In this document: positions 1 to 11,640 of the stretch, one piece after another
Layout: every line of letters starts with the position of its first letter
Position numbering within the stretch: the stretch's first letter is position 1
DNA from: Anodontia alba
Taxonomy: Eukaryota > Mollusca > Bivalvia > Lucinida > Lucinidae
DNA length: 64,000 bases
Direction: 5' to 3'
Assembly (NCBI GenBank): GCA_964016985.1
Contig: OZ024827.1
Coordinates: 112,210,029 to 112,274,028, forward strand
Translations under genes and position numbers: made by a program
Notes under the pieces: generated by a model
Databases searched by the model: none
The model's input: the letters and a program-made list of their open reading frames with translations, nothing else
Told to the model about the DNA's origin: nothing

Positions 1-1
1 T

Positions 2-28
2 ATTCCTGATGCCTTGTCTAGAGCATGA
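2..28 (+). pseudogene. C-terminal scrap of a retrotransposon RNase H-like region
   Basis: The first bases read I-P-D-A-L-S-R-A followed by TGA. The P/A-D-A-L-S-R box is the usual end of the RNase H domain in Ty3/Gypsy and DIRS-type polyproteins. It lies about 130 bp before a polypurine run and a TG...CA long terminal repeat, so I infer it is the 3' end of an LTR element whose body lies outside the window. A complete Gypsy element would have an integrase between this motif and the LTR; there is no room for one here, so the element is deleted or of an unusual type. Eight residues alone are weak evidence. Confidence 0.35.
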
Positions 29-147
29 TGTCTTGATCTGCGGTTTCCTGTAACTTGCTGTTTATGATACTTGCCTTTATCAGTATTTTATTTTATGATA
101 ATGTTATGGCAAAAGAAAGCTTTATTACATAAATCTTTCTTTTCCTT

Positions 148-748
148 GAAGAAGGGAAGTGTTATGTATAGTGTTTATTTATTTTAAGCATCATGTTTAC
201 TATGTTCCATGAATAACTTTATTTACTATGTTTCCATAAATAACTTTCTTGAACAACATGTTTACAATAACATGTTTTTTATGTTCTTGGTTCTGGACTG
301 GGTTATTTTTGGCATGTCATAGAATATTTAGAAGTTTCTTGACTGACTCTGGAAAATAAGAGATGCTTGTAGTAAATTCTTTTTCTAGAACGTTCTTTGA
401 TATGATATAAGGAGAAAAGATTTTCACATGGGCATCTTTGTGTACTTTCACTGGAAATTATTCTTTACTGGATTACTTTAATATTTTATTCATTCTGGAC
501 TTAAATTCTGAATTCAGGAATTATTAATTGTGGGATCAGAAACTGTTATTGGAAGGATTTATTTGATAAATTCTCGTGGATTATTTCAGAGGGACTTTGC
601 GACATAAACTTGAAAGGTACTCTTTACTTACATTCTTTTGTTTTTGAATCTTGTCTTACTTTTTTGTGAATAAATATTGTTAATAATTTAAAGCTTGTTG
701 CTGGTTTCACTAATATTTCTTTCTCGTTACGCCTGGCTCGCAACAACA
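148..748 (+). mobile_element. Probable 3' LTR with polypurine tract
   Basis: A purine run at 148-159 (GAAGAAGGGAAG) is followed directly by TGTTATG at 160. The segment ends in CAACAACA at 748, giving a TG...CA unit of 589 bp. An AATAAA signal lies at about 667, near the 3' end, as expected inside an LTR. The left partner LTR would be outside the window, so the call rests on the tract, the termini and the nearby D-A-L-S-R motif. Confidence 0.45.
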
Positions 749-879
749 TGTATATATTGAAGAAAGTACATGTATCAATGAATTGCATTTAAGGGGTCTA
801 GGTACATGTGGTACCTTTACTTGTGCTTTTACAAGGGAGGTATTGTTTTACTTCCTTATTTCTCTCCTGAACGAAATAT

Positions 880-985
880 CCCTTTTGAAAAGGAGTGTAC
901 TCTAATAGGAAAGAATTTGCCCTCACCCCTTGGAAGCAAATTCTTTCCTTTTAGAGTACACCCCCTTTTCAACACCTCTCTCTTG
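880..985. repeat. Family I palindrome (GAAAAGG ... AAAGAATTTG)
   Basis: Inverted arms around GGAAAGAATTTGC and GCAAATTCTTTCCTTTT form a hairpin of about 90 bp bounded by CTTTTGAAAAGGAG and CCCCTTTTCAAC. Related, more decayed copies lie near 9250, 10130, 10490, 18660, 21535, 57490 and at the right edge of the window (63960). No protein is encoded. Confidence 0.55.
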
Positions 986-1404
986 ATTATATCAGACATG
1001 TAAAAGTTGAAAGACTCATAAGGCTCTTTTAGTTTCGCAAATTAATTATGACAGTGCCATTTTTATGGTTATTTAAATGATCTGAGGTATGTTGCATTGA
1101 TGTCGGATGACAGAAGGTTTTTTTTTTTTTTTTTTTTGTTATTCCTGATGTCGGAGAAGAACGGCAAAATATTAAAGCAAATATCACGTCTATCTCACTG
1201 GTAAACGAAATGGAAACTGTTTAATACTCTTGAAAACAAGAGGCTTGTTTGGCAAAGATGTAGACAATCAAGCTCCAAATGCATTTTTTTTTTTAGAAAA
1301 AGCTTATAATACAGTCGTTGTTCACTGTTCAAAATACTTTTTTCGTCTTCAGGTTGATGATAAGTGATTTGACTAGGTCTATGCATTATGTATTTCCCTT
1401 TTAC

Positions 1405-1525
1405 TCAATGTAAAACCGCTCATTGGGTAGCTAATGACCCAAGTTTTCCTCATGCGGAGAGTGAAGACTGATCAGACTTGGCGAATGCCCAGGCGGATCT
1501 GAGTTATCACTAGGCAAACTAGTCA
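1405..1525. repeat. Partial family C element
   Basis: Contains the family C segments for CATTGGGTAGCTAATGACCC, a CATGCGG run, GTGAAGACTGATCAGAC and AGGCGGATCTGAGT. Both outer ends of the element are missing. Confidence 0.4.
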
Positions 1526-1906
1526 AATTGTTGGTTTTGTCGTTTTGCGGTTAAAGCACCATTCGAAAGAATAGTTTTGTTTGCCTCGATGTGGTCAGTA
1601 TTCAATGTGTACTAAATGCGTTTTTATATTGTGTGCAGTGCATGGCGAAAGACTCAATTTGTCGTTGATCTGTGAAACGACAGACTATACGTCATGTCAT
1701 GATCTTCAGAGAAATATACAGCAAACTTACTGCACATACGGCCTAGTAAGCATTCTTTATAAATCTATAGTGGGCCGATTTATAAAGAATGCAGGCTAGG
1801 GGACTTGCATTTGTGTAAAGTTTTATTGACAAATTGTATGTCGTTTCGGAGTTTTCTTAGACCTGTTAAAACCTCGCGGAGGGTGGGGAGGGGATGTAAC
1901 TTCCTA

Positions 1907-2290
1907 TATATGGCTTAGTACGGATGTGCGTGCCGAATGACCCTTGTCTTTTTCAGTGCTGCAGGTATATGATTGGCCCCATTTTTTCAACAAAAAGTAT
2001 GACTGACCAATTTGACCTGATTTTTCTAGATGATATATGAAAGGCCCCACTTTTTCTGACATTCCGGAATATGCACATATTTTTCGCTCATATATTTTTG
2101 AGGCTGCTTGTTCTCTTGGTATTCAATGAATTGACTGCAATGTTTGTATAATTATCAGCAATAAATACCAACGGGCAATATATGAATGTATGAATGGGTC
2201 CATTTTTTCAAAGGTCAGATATATGAATGGGGTAGGTTTCGAAATACTGGCTCGCACACCCGTACCAAAACTATCCCCAAGTTATACTCC
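1907..2290. mobile_element. Family L inverted-repeat element, copy 1
   Basis: Begins near GTACGGATGTGCGTGCC and ends near CTCGCACACCCGTACC, which are imperfect inverted ends. The whole segment reappears in inverse orientation at about 27960-28375. It is followed by C-rich simple sequence. Confidence 0.5.
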
Positions 2291-2299
2291 CCCCGCCCC

Positions 2300-2382
2300 G
2301 GCTTGCACACCCGTACCAAAATATCCCCAAGTTACCCTGCCCCCCCCCCCCCCACCCACTCCCACCCCCCCCCCCCCCCACG
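2300..2382. repeat. C-rich low-complexity run
   Basis: Poly-C with A and T interruptions. Apparent proline-, threonine- or glycine-rich reading frames here are products of the composition. Confidence 0.8.
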
Positions 2383-2399
2383 TTAAAACTAATATCAGG

Positions 2400-3570
2400 A
2401 GGAATTGCATATTCGTGTGCATATTCAAAGGGCGGAAATAAGACCAACAGAGCCTACCCCAGGACAAAGGTCGTATATACATAGACCGGTCTAAACCACA
2501 CAGCCCAGTAATTTATAACTGACCGTGCCAAAACGGCGCTTCGGTCATGGTGTCAACTGTTTGTCAGTGTTCACCTACTCTGTGTTGATGTTTGACATAT
2601 TATTCACTTCATGTATGATAATCTTGTGGCGATGCTAAGACAGAACGTACTGTCATCTTGGCTTTTCGCTTGAATAGTTTTACTCATGACATCTAAATTC
2701 TATGTATTTCTCTGGTGTAGGATGTGGACTTCGATTATATTGATTCCTCATAATTGCTTTTTCATCTACTTTTAAAATATGGTATTAACTCGTCCTTGAT
2801 TGTCAATGGATTTTACGCGAAAATGGAACGTTATTTTCAAATATTTTCTCAGCAACCAATCTATACAAACAATAAAGAACAACATACGTATGTGGAGTAA
2901 ACACTATTTGCCAAAAGAGAGAAATAATAGATATCACAGAAAGGTAACAGTACTGAATATGAATAACGACCTGTTAACTTGCAAGACGTATATCATTCGG
3001 TAGAAATGTGACAGTACTATAGCTGGATGAAAGCACGCAAAATAATATCATTTTATGACCTGTAAAAATCCAAAGCATGTCTTCGATGATTAGTCTCTTA
3101 TTTCCCCTGTTATTTCTTCTATTATATGGCATCACCTTTTGCACTAACATGCCTAAAATAAAACTTATTCAGGCTGTAATTACGCCGCCTTTTATTTACG
3201 ACCTCCGACATCAAAACAACAGCTACTCCGATATTGTGAACAACAGCTGTCAGAGTCCCTCCGATCATTTGAATAACCATAAAAAGATACCAACGTCATT
3301 AGTTTGTAAAACTATCTTGATTTTGTTCAATAATTTCGAACCTGACACTTCTGACGCTAGCAACAGAATGATGTAAAATTGCAACGATGCTAACCATTTG
3401 TGTCAAAGGTAATTACAAATTCAATTACTAACAATCGAGAACGTGATCGTCGCTGAAACTAAAGAAGTCGCCATTTCAAAACTGGCTTTTATTCTTACGG
3501 ACAAAGTTCAAATTAATCTAACGCAATCCGTGTTTTTATCATTCTATTTAGAAATGGGCTTTATGTTTTT
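2400..3570. other. No supported gene
   Basis: AT-rich sequence. One 99-codon open frame at 3077-3376 starts with a hydrophobic stretch, but it has no recognised domain and no support from codon use, so I do not call it. Confidence 0.4.
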
Positions 3571-3572
3571 TT

Positions 3573-3573
<1 letters not shown>

Positions 3574-3616
<43 letters not shown>
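3574..3616. repeat. Poly-T tract
   Basis: An unbroken T run of about 43 bases followed by TTG repeats. Confidence 0.9.
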
Positions 3617-3617
<1 letters not shown>

Positions 3618-3924
3618 TTTTGTTGTTGTTGTTTTTGTTTTTATTCCGCAAAGCTGATTTATACAAAATAAAAGTATATAAATACAGACCCTGCTCTGCC
3701 ATGTCTGTCATCGTTTATTTCCGAAATAAGAAAGCCTCCGACGTCGAGATATTAGGTTTACCTGGGTGAAATAGTCTGCTCTATAAACGGAAAGAGTTTG
3801 CTCAAGATATTTCCTTTTAGAACATACTCCTTTTCAGGACGGAGGCAAAAAAATTTTACATTACAGTTTCTCCCCGCACCCCGCCTCCCCCACTCCCTCC
3901 GCCCCCCTCCCCACGACAAAGACA

Positions 3925-3943
3925 CATCACACACATCACACAC

Positions 3944-3975
<32 letters not shown>
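3925..3975. repeat. (CA)n microsatellite
   Basis: CA-rich block ending in an uninterrupted CA dinucleotide run. Confidence 0.9.
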
Positions 3976-4264
3976 GTCCCTGAAAGCGTATACATTCCGC
4001 TTTTATACCTTAATCTTTGTTATAGTACAAATACAAATTTTTTACTAAAATAAGACTGACTTGTCAAAACGACATGTATCTTAGCGGGTTCGAGATCCAC
4101 TTTTTAGGCTTATTTTGTTTTCTGTATGTTCTTGCTTCTTGCCAAGACATGCGCATCACACGTTTCATTTCCAAACTTTTGGGGTTTAGCCACACTGATG
4201 AAGTTTAAATAACAGAAAGGACTCTGTGGCATTAAATTACGTATAGTTAAGCTTATATTTTTAA

Positions 4265-4389
4265 GGTGCAATGCAAAGTTTCTGTATGCGGACAGCGAAG
4301 ACTCTGACCATACTGCGCGGATGCGCAGGCTAATTTGAGTCTTTGTTGGGCTCACGTGGCAAAAAGTACGTTTTCTCACTTTGCGTCTC
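4265..4389. mobile_element. Half copy of family C
   Basis: The right half of family C: CGAAGACTCTGACC, the GCGCGGATGCGCAGGCT palindrome, GAGTCTTTGTTGGGC, and a terminal TACGTTTTCTCAC. It lies just upstream of a full copy. Confidence 0.55.
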
Positions 4390-4442
4390 ATATGATGTTG
4401 ATGTCCATACTAAAAAGTATGTGATGACAAACTTCCAATACG

Positions 4443-4661
4443 TGGGCCGTAACGTGAGAAAACGTACCTTCTGACATGTGCGCCCAACGAAGACTCAAAT
4501 CAGCCTACGACTTGAGTGACCTAAAGAAACTTTGTATCCTTGGCTATCCAAAATGCGCCCAGTGAAAACTCGGATCAGACTGCGCGAATGTGCAGGCTGA
4601 TCTGATCTGAATCTTAGCTGGGCGCACATGCCCCAAGGGACGTTTTCTGACGTTGTAGCTC
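4443..4661. mobile_element. Family C MITE
   Basis: Inverted ends GGGCCGTAACGTGAGAAAAC and its complement near GTTTTCTGACGTTGTAGCTC. Inside are the paired modules CGAAGACTCAAATCAG and CTGATCTGAATCTTAGC. It is non-coding and fits a non-autonomous DNA transposon. Confidence 0.65.
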
Positions 4662-4669
4662 ACGTCAAA

Positions 4670-5230
4670 ATTGCACGTAGACAACTTCGAGGAGGTCTGT
4701 TTAAGCGCTGGTCAGCCCACACCAGTCTTTGTGAAGGAACAGAAATAGTTTCACAGATGAGATGATAATAGAATGGTGTCTTAGCTTATGATATACGAGA
4801 ACAAATATCGACGTCAAAGCTAACCGTGTGTGTTTTATCGTTAAATGGCCCATGGTCATGTGAAAAAGGTTATTCGCGGAAAACGCAGAGAGATAAGGCC
4901 TAGATCAGCATTTATATTTCTAACAGGACATTCACTTCCCATTACAAAATATTTAAATGATGTAGAATGCATCAACGAAACGCGAAGGCGTCAATCCCGT
5001 GATGAGGATGCGCAGGCTGTGCTGAACGCTGTCTGCACTTGCCCCGAAAACAAGTTTTGCTATGGCGTAGCGCAGGAAGAGGTCTTACCGTATTTAACCC
5101 AATTATTTGGACAGACATACCTAGGCAAATGATATAGACCGAGACCAGACGCCAGAAAAATACGGTATCTGATCAGGATCTACACTGTTTACCACTCATC
5201 CCACAATTTTAGACACAATATCAGGTAATG
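4670..5230. other. No supported gene
   Basis: Holds a 95-codon open frame at 4845-5132 without a recognisable domain, overlapping a degenerate family D half-palindrome near 5140-5190. I do not call it a gene. Confidence 0.35.
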
Positions 5231-5238
5231 AAATGGAC

Positions 5239-5505
5239 CATCACGAAAACATGCCTATATAGTTTTGAACCCATCAAACCCCACTTTTATATAGTAAAAC
5301 TGGGGTTTACAGGGGTATACATTATTTTTCCTATTTCTGCTCAAAACATAGATTGTGGATACTCGTTAGAACCGTCTCATCGAGGCGGTTCTAACGAGTA
5401 CCAACAATCTATGTTTTGAGCATAAATATGAAAAATATCAGAATTTTTTATCTGAAAATTTTCATTTTTTGGTGTTAAAATTTGTATAGGCGTGTTTTCG
5501 TAATG
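5239..5505. mobile_element. Family A MITE, copy 1
   Basis: Ends CATCACGAAAACATGCCTAT and its inverse GTATAGGCGTGTTTTCGTAATG. The central hairpin is AAAACATAGATTGTGG followed by the TACTCGTTAGAACC arm and its mirror. It is inverted relative to the copy at 53811. Confidence 0.8.
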
Positions 5506-6027
5506 TAAAGTTTAGAACAAGCATGGTAAACAGTTAAGGTATCTTATTATTCAAGATAAATACGGTATTAGTGTTGCCGTAAAAAAGTGCATGGCATGAT
5601 CGCATTACTGTGAAGAAAATGCAGAGTCTGCGCATACCACACGGAAGTAATGACAATTCTAGTGGTGCAAAAAATAATTGTACAAAAAGACAACCTCGTT
5701 GTAAATCCCTATTTGCATTCCGTATACACAAAAAGGTCTACGTTAGACTCTTTTCATAAGGGGCAAAATCGATTTTGACGGAATTGCCTTTCTTAAAAGC
5801 GTCTCCATTTCCTCTAAGATTAAGCCTCCAAGAGGCGCCTCTAATTATTACCCAGTGCATATGCTTTTATGGAGAAATAATAAAAATATATATCTAATAT
5901 GGTTAAAAGATTGTCTTATCAGTGAGCTTCATATAAAGTTTTCCGAAATCCAGGAACGGAATCAACGATTTCAAGGGGCCAGGATCTTTAACCTATTTGT
6001 GCCTAGCGTCCCATAAATAGGTCATTG
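5506..6027. other. No supported gene
   Basis: AT-rich, with no credible open frame or repeat other than short family I-like fragments. Confidence 0.3.
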
Positions 6028-6094
6028 GCAAACTGTGCAGACTCAAATCAGACACCGCAGTACGCGGCATCTGATCTGGGTCTACACTGTTTGC
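6028..6094. repeat. Family D palindrome
   Basis: GCAAACTGTGCAGACTC and GGGTCTACACTGTTTGC are mirrored around CCGCAGTACGCGG. The total is about 67 bp. Confidence 0.7.
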
Positions 6095-6549
6095 ATTAAC
6101 TACAGGCATTTCAATAAAACATGTAATAATCAAAACTGACCAGACATTGCCTTAAACTGGAAATGGTCTGGTCCAAAGAGTTCAGGTAAAAGAGTCCACT
6201 AGGCATAAATGGGTTAATCTTTAGCAAGAGTAAGGTATATGTTTATAGCCGCCATACGGCACTAACACCAGCTGTAGTGAAGACAATAAGATTAAAAATG
6301 AATGATCCGTAAAAGGTTCTGAAAATGACTGAGAATGAAACAACATTTTGTAAACAAAAAATTAGCCTAAATGTCAAAAAGAAACATTTGTGTTTAACTT
6401 ACCAAAATGAACTATTTCGTGGCAATGTTTGATATTTTACAATCAGTAACTATGGCAACAAAATTACAAAATATGTTTTCAAACTTACATTGCTCCAGAT
6501 AAGAAGGGACATCAGGATTTCTTTTTTTTTTTTTTTTTTTTTTTTTTTT

Positions 6550-6636
6550 CACGAAAACATACGTAATTGTTGCAGGTACTCATTAGAAGCGCCTCGTAGA
6601 AACGCTTCTAATAATAAGTCATAGAGAAATATGAAA
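6550..6636. mobile_element. Family J hairpin element (decayed)
   Basis: Preceded by a poly-T tract (6520-6549). The hairpin arm TACTCATTAGAAGCGCCTCG is followed by the degenerate complement CGCTTCTAATAATAAG, and outer ACGAAAACATACG matches other family J copies. Confidence 0.55.
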
Positions 6637-6912
6637 AAGGTCTGAGAAAGAGACTTACCTGGCGCTTTGACGTCTATGAAACAGATTTTTAAACAGATAT
6701 AATAGTTAACTGTTTCACTTTTTCGTGACGTTTAGAAGAGGGTTAATTTCGAATAGCTGTAAATGTTTGTCACAACTTTTTAAAGATCAGAACCAACACT
6801 TTATATTCAGTGTAGCAGTATTCAGAGATCTAAGCATTCCTAAAATAACGCCATGAACCGTAATGTAAAGAAAGAATATATGGCATCATGTGCAGTTGTT
6901 GGATGTCGAGTT

Positions 6913-8173
6913 CCAATTTTAGTATGAAGTCATTCATTTTTATGTTCAATGATAAGCCCGTTTGCAGTATGAGTATTTTTGCAACTGTGAAAAGGTTTAA
7001 CGGAATTAACTATTTTTGGTGAATTAAAAATTCTAATGATGTTCTCAATAAATTTAAATCTAAAAACTTTCAGGCTTCTAAATTGTCTACATATGATTTT
7101 TCTACACTGTATACTACGTTACCTCATCATCTTATAAAAGATAAACTTATTGATTTAATTAACCGAACGTTTATTCGGGAGAATACCCAATATTTGGCTT
7201 GCAATGAAGAATGTGCTTTTTTCACTTCTGATGTACATGTATATAGTAATCACAATTTATGGTCGTGTCAAAAAGTCTGTGATGCCCTTTTTGATCTTTT
7301 GGATAATATTTATATTAGATTTGGAACTAAACTTTATAGGCAAACTATTGGTATTCCGATGGGAACTAATTGTGCTCCTCTTGTTGCAGATGTTTTTCTT
7401 TTTGTTATGAGAGAGATTTCAACTCTCACGTGAAAATCAGGCTGACATTGTTGAGGCTTTCAATTCAACTTCAAGATACCTTGATGATTTATTAAATATT
7501 GACAATATTTACTTTGACCAAATGGTGGACCGGATATACCCTACATAACTCCAATTAAATAGAGCAAATTCTTCCGATACCGAGGCACCTTTTTTGGATT
7601 TGAATCTATGTATATCTAATGGTACAGTTTCCACCAAAATTTATGATACACGGGACGATTTTGATTTTGATATAGTCAATTTCCCTTTTCTGGATGGCGA
7701 TGTCCCCCGGCTTACCTCATATGGGGTATACATATCTCAACTTATTAGATTCGCCAGAGCTTCTTCAAATCTTAATGACTTTAACTACCGTAATAAAGCC
7801 CTTACTGCCAAACTTCTTAGGCAGGGCTATCGTTATTTTAAACTTCGTAAGGCGTTTTCGAAATTTTATCGCAGACAGTGCCTTGTTAGACAAATATAGC
7901 GTCAGTCTGAAAACACTTCTGCAGCAAGGTATATCTGAACCAGAATTTTACAGTGACTTAGTGTACAGATTTAGAAAAATTGTAGGTAAATCTAACTTTT
8001 CGGAGCAATTCAGAAAACTTATTAACCGTTATAAAAGAATTGGCTATGGCCTGGATATTATGCGGCAGACTGCATGCCTAGTTGTCAACCCAATCATTGT
8101 TGATGACCATGCTTCACTCTTTAATTGCACGACGGCGGTTTGGGCCTCAGACTCAATGACGGTCTCTTCGTAA
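6913..8173 (+). pseudogene. Penelope-like reverse transcriptase, broken
   Basis: The conceptual protein reads ...IFATVKRFNGINYFW, then a TGA at 7020, then LSTYDFSTLYTTLPH, QTIGIPMGTNCAPLVAD and the catalytic-type box R-Y-L-D-D-L at about 7474-7491, and ends with a region containing R-Q-T-A-C-L-V-V-N-P. These blocks, in this order, match the Penelope-like element (PLE) RTs common in bivalves and cnidarians (family knowledge). The reading frame shifts near 7425 and again near 7860, and there is an additional in-frame TAA near 7546, so the copy cannot make a full enzyme. No GIY-YIG nuclease domain is visible. The start is unknown; similarity fades before about 6950. A G/T-rich tail follows. Confidence 0.75.
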
Positions 8174-8790
8174 AACTTTAACAACTGGGTTGGTGCTTAA
8201 CGATATGTCTTTGGCTTGGCCCGCCGCGGTTCAACTATTGGCTTTCATTTACTCTGGCATACAGTAGAATTAGCCATGAGTACTCGTCTTTGTTTATTAT
8301 AGTGATTAATTTAATTTTTATGTTTTCGCTTTGACGCATTGACTGAGTTGGGAGCCTATATGCGAACCGAATTTTTATGTGTTTCTGTATTAAGAGTAGC
8401 ATCGGGATCCAGGGTGAAGTTATCTAGCTGTAAAAGTGCTTTAAACCCCCCGGTAGTTTACTCTACTGACCGTTCTAAGGCGGTGGTCCCGGTGTTAGTC
8501 TTACTCTTTGTTGCTTTGTGGCGATTTGTTGTATGTCTTTCCGTGTGTCGTTTTGTCTTGTGTTTCTCAGTCTTTTTAGTATTGCGCTTACCTCGCTTGG
8601 GGAAGAGAGAGGTAATCTTAGTGCTTTTCGTACGTTTGTTCGATTTGTGTTTGTTTGGATTTGTCGGTTTCCTCTTCCTCTTGGGGTCTGGGAAGGGCTG
8701 CGGTTTGTGATTGTGGCACTCCCTGGACTTTTCTCTTACATTTTTGTGAACGTTGGGAATGTAATCTTATGACATAATTAGAGACAAATC
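8174..8790 (+). mobile_element. Probable 3' tail of the Penelope-like element
   Basis: G/T-rich, non-coding-looking sequence directly after the RT remnant. It contains GTCTTGTGTTTCTC and GGGGTCTGGGAAGGGCTG. A similar stretch occurs at about 16790-16980 without RT sequence, which suggests a repeated tail. The open frames of about 120 and 84 codons here are rich in V, F and L and look incidental. Confidence 0.35.
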
Positions 8791-8828
8791 AAATTGTTGG
8801 CAATAAAACTCGCGTTAAACATTATATG

Positions 8829-9053
8829 AACCAGCGCACGACAAAACCTACAATACGACTTGAGCGACCAGCGAAGACTCAGATCCGCGCAGTATGATCA
8901 GAGTCTTCACTGATCGCATGTGCCTTCTACAGCCTCCGGACTATTCAAAGACGGATAAACAAGAACCCTTACCATACTGGGTGGATATACAGACTGATCT
9001 GAGTCTTTGCTGGTCACACAGGTCTTACTGTAGGTCTTGGCGTGCGCTGGCTC
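8829..9053. mobile_element. Family C MITE, divergent
   Basis: CCAGCGCACGACAAAACCTAC at the left is mirrored by GTAGGTCTTGGCGTGCGCTGG at the right. Internal modules AGCGAAGACTCAGATC and GATCTGAGTCTTTGCTGG are retained. Confidence 0.55.
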
Positions 9054-9239
9054 ATGTTGGCTCAAAGTACAACTTATTAGCAGCTTGGCGAATAAAACTT
9101 GCAGAACTACAACTAAGGAACTGCTTTAGAATGATCAGCAGAAAAATACTTGGGACTGCAAACTTTACCCTTATCTCCTGGATCTTGCAATCCAGACATT
9201 AAGAGGAATGGAAACATTTTCAGGGGCGGCAACTCAATC

Positions 9240-9335
9240 GAAATAATACACCTTCCTTCTAGAAAGGAGTCTACTCTAAAAGTAAAGAATTGTTATCGCA
9301 GCAAATTCTTTCTTTTCTTTTTCAGTAGATTAATC
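9240..9335. repeat. Family I palindrome remnant
   Basis: GAAAGGAGTCTACTC with AAAGAATTG, mirrored by CAAATTCTTTC. Only moderately conserved. Confidence 0.4.
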
Positions 9336-9820
9336 TTCAGACATTGCGTGCAGTGTAGAAAAACAAACAGAAAATCACGAAGAAACCCCTTCCCCTTCCC
9401 CACCCCACCCCCTTCCCTCCACCTGTCAAAAATGTTTCCATTACCTTTAAGACAAGAATACAAAACAAGTACAAGTAGAACTAGAATGCGAATATGACAA
9501 AACAAGAAAGGAACAAAGAAAAAAAAGGACATAATACTTGCAAACAAAATAGAAAGCTAAAGCAAGCTAGAAGCCACACAACTGGTTACACTAATGTTGA
9601 TATAATATGAAAGAGGACATACAGTTAGTTATTAATATGATGCAAAAAAAAAATGTTTTTTGACGGATGGTTATCTGTTGCTTTTTAATTAAGGGCGAGT
9701 ATAATGTATTCATCGCGCATGCGCAAACCGGGTATATTTGCAACAAATATTTTACTTCTCTCGAAGATTTGATTGTCGCTTTTTTCAACGCATGGAAGTT
9801 CAGAAACAAAACCAATGCTG

Positions 9821-9878
9821 AACCGCAGTACGCAGCGTCTGATCAGGGTCTACAATGTTTGTCATACATACAGCAATA
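9821..9878. repeat. Partial family D palindrome
   Basis: The right arm GTCTGATCAGGGTCTAC is intact; the left arm is eroded. Confidence 0.45.
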
Positions 9879-10119
9879 TTTAAGACACATCTAGAGGTAG
9901 TTGAATGGACAATTTCAAACTTAAGGATAAATAAAGTGTCCCAATACTTAAAGTAAATACGGTAAGCTTGTTTCCGTACTTTTAACAATGGCAAAAACTT
10001 TCAGAGGCACTTACATGTTGAATCTTGCATTTACTCAAGGAGACTTGATACATGATAGATGGTAGTTGAGAAGGGAGAAAACTTCTGTGAGTTTCTGTCT
10101 GCTTTGCTGTACACTGATG

Positions 10120-10250
10120 TTTTTCTTCTGAAAAGGGTGTCTAATGTTAAAGTAAAGAATTGTCGCCCAAGGGCAGCAAAGTCTTCTCGTTTAGAGAAGA
10201 AATTCTTTTCAGCAGACTGTTAAACAATTTTGACAGAATTCAATCTTTTG
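10120..10250. repeat. Family I palindrome remnant
   Basis: TTCTGAAAAGGGTGTC and AAAGAATTG with the complementary half TCTTCTCGTTTAGAG. Decayed. Confidence 0.35.
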
Positions 10251-10479
10251 AAAGTGGAACAAACTCCCTTAATGAGCCAATATAAAAAACTGTATTAAGC
10301 ATCCTAATCGCCAAAGTTCATACACTTCAAAAAGAATATCTGCAAAACATGTCCCTCTTTATTGATATGAAATCTCCGAATGCTTCTTAATTCAAATATT
10401 TTGCTTAACGTGTGGTCTAGAACAGTTGTTAAGGGGGGAATAAATACACATTCAAGGAAACTAACTCTATCAAAATCGT

Positions 10480-10625
10480 TTTGTCTCCCTCTTGAAAAGG
10501 ATCCTACTCTGAAAGGAAAGAATTTGCTCCCATGGGAAACATTTTTTTTTTCCTTTTAGACTAGACCTCTTTACAGAAGGGACTTCGTGTGCAGAAACCA
10601 AACAGGAAGCCACAAAATTTGTCTG
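10480..10625. repeat. Family I palindrome remnant
   Basis: CTTGAAAAGGATCCTACTC, GGAAAGAATTTGC and the mirrored TTTCCTTTTAGACTAG. Confidence 0.45.
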
Positions 10626-10693
10626 TTTTGTACAAAATTGTGGAAAATCTATCAAATCTAGCTAGTCCCATTAATTTGTGTCTTATTTCCTAT

Positions 10694-10866
10694 TAGACTG
10701 GCTCCAGTCTCCAGTAAAATGAAATCAACGTAATATCATGGCTATAAAGGCTGGTCACTAGTGACCAGCCTTTATTGCCATGATATTATGTTGGTTTTAT
10801 ATTAGTCCATAATCAAACCGGATTATAAGAATAAATATTTAGTCACTGCAGACTGGAGCCAGTCTT
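10694..10866. mobile_element. Family G MITE, copy 1
   Basis: Inverted ends TAGACTGGCTCCAGTCT and AGACTGGAGCCAGTCT. The core palindrome is GGCTGGTCAC/GTGACCAGCC. It is flanked by ATTTCCTAT on the left and ATTTCCCTT on the right, a degraded 9-bp target duplication. Confidence 0.7.
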
Positions 10867-10998
10867 ATTTCCCTTAAGTACTCTGTTATGTAGACTTATG
10901 TCACAAAATTCCAAAAGGGACCATCAAATGCATTGTTAAGTACATTTACTGCATATGAATATATAAAGGGTACCAAAGTACTAAGAAAACTAAGAAGA

Positions 10999-11303
10999 TA
11001 CTGCAGTAAGGCGAGGATTTTCCGTAATTGGCTCATGTGTTGAAGAAGACCAGATTTCAGAAATTACAATATTCATTTAATTTTTACATATTCCGGTCGC
11101 CCGATGTCTGAATCATAGCAAAATGGAAAATTTCTGGCTTTAATTTATGGGGAGATAATTCAGTCATGCTTACCCCACTCAAAAACTCCTGAATTAATGA
11201 CATGTACAAAACGATGGGAATTACATTTATTTATCTTTCTCTTTGGGAAAATATTTCTTGTCTCAAAATGATAAGAATACAATACTGATGGTAAATAATG
11301 GTT
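10999..11303 (+). repeat. Family M interspersed repeat, copy 1
   Basis: About 300 bp that recur in inverse orientation at 15852-16145, for example CCCGATGTCTGAATCATAGC and TTTCTCTTTGGGAAA. Its two copies bracket the LINE/Tc1 cluster. No coding capacity. Confidence 0.6.
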
Positions 11304-11640
11304 AAATGAATACAGACCGTGTGCATGTCTGGCATCTCTCACTTGAATTCTCGTTCTAATTCCCGGTTGAAATGCAAAATCTAATGTGTTTCATAAAAGT
11401 TGTTATAAAAATATGTTTCACCCTAGACCCAAGTTCCGATTCATATATATTACGTAAGTATATCTGGGAATTATCTCAACTAAAGGGCATCTAAGGTCTA
11501 GTGTGTGTGGGGGTGGGGTGGGGGATGCACATATTTCTATTACAACTTTTATGAAGCACATTCTATTATGCATTTTAACCGGAAAAGGTGAAGCGAATCC
11601 AAATCAGATATACCAGACATGCGCACTGACTATATACATT
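11304..11640. other. No supported gene
   Basis: AT-rich spacer with a short G-rich run near 11510. Nothing else seen. Confidence 0.3.

Noticed and set aside
3077..3376. 99-codon frame with a hydrophobic, signal-like start
   Set aside because: No recognised family, ordinary AT-rich composition, no splice or promoter context.
3443..3769. 108-codon frame across the poly-T tract
   Set aside because: Most of it is encoded by the T run; no domain and no codon bias.
4845..5132. 95-codon frame
   Set aside because: Partly covers a degenerate family D arm; no domain.
8339..8772. Membrane-protein-like frames after the Penelope remnant
   Set aside because: G/T-rich DNA gives V, F and L by composition; more likely the element's untranslated tail.
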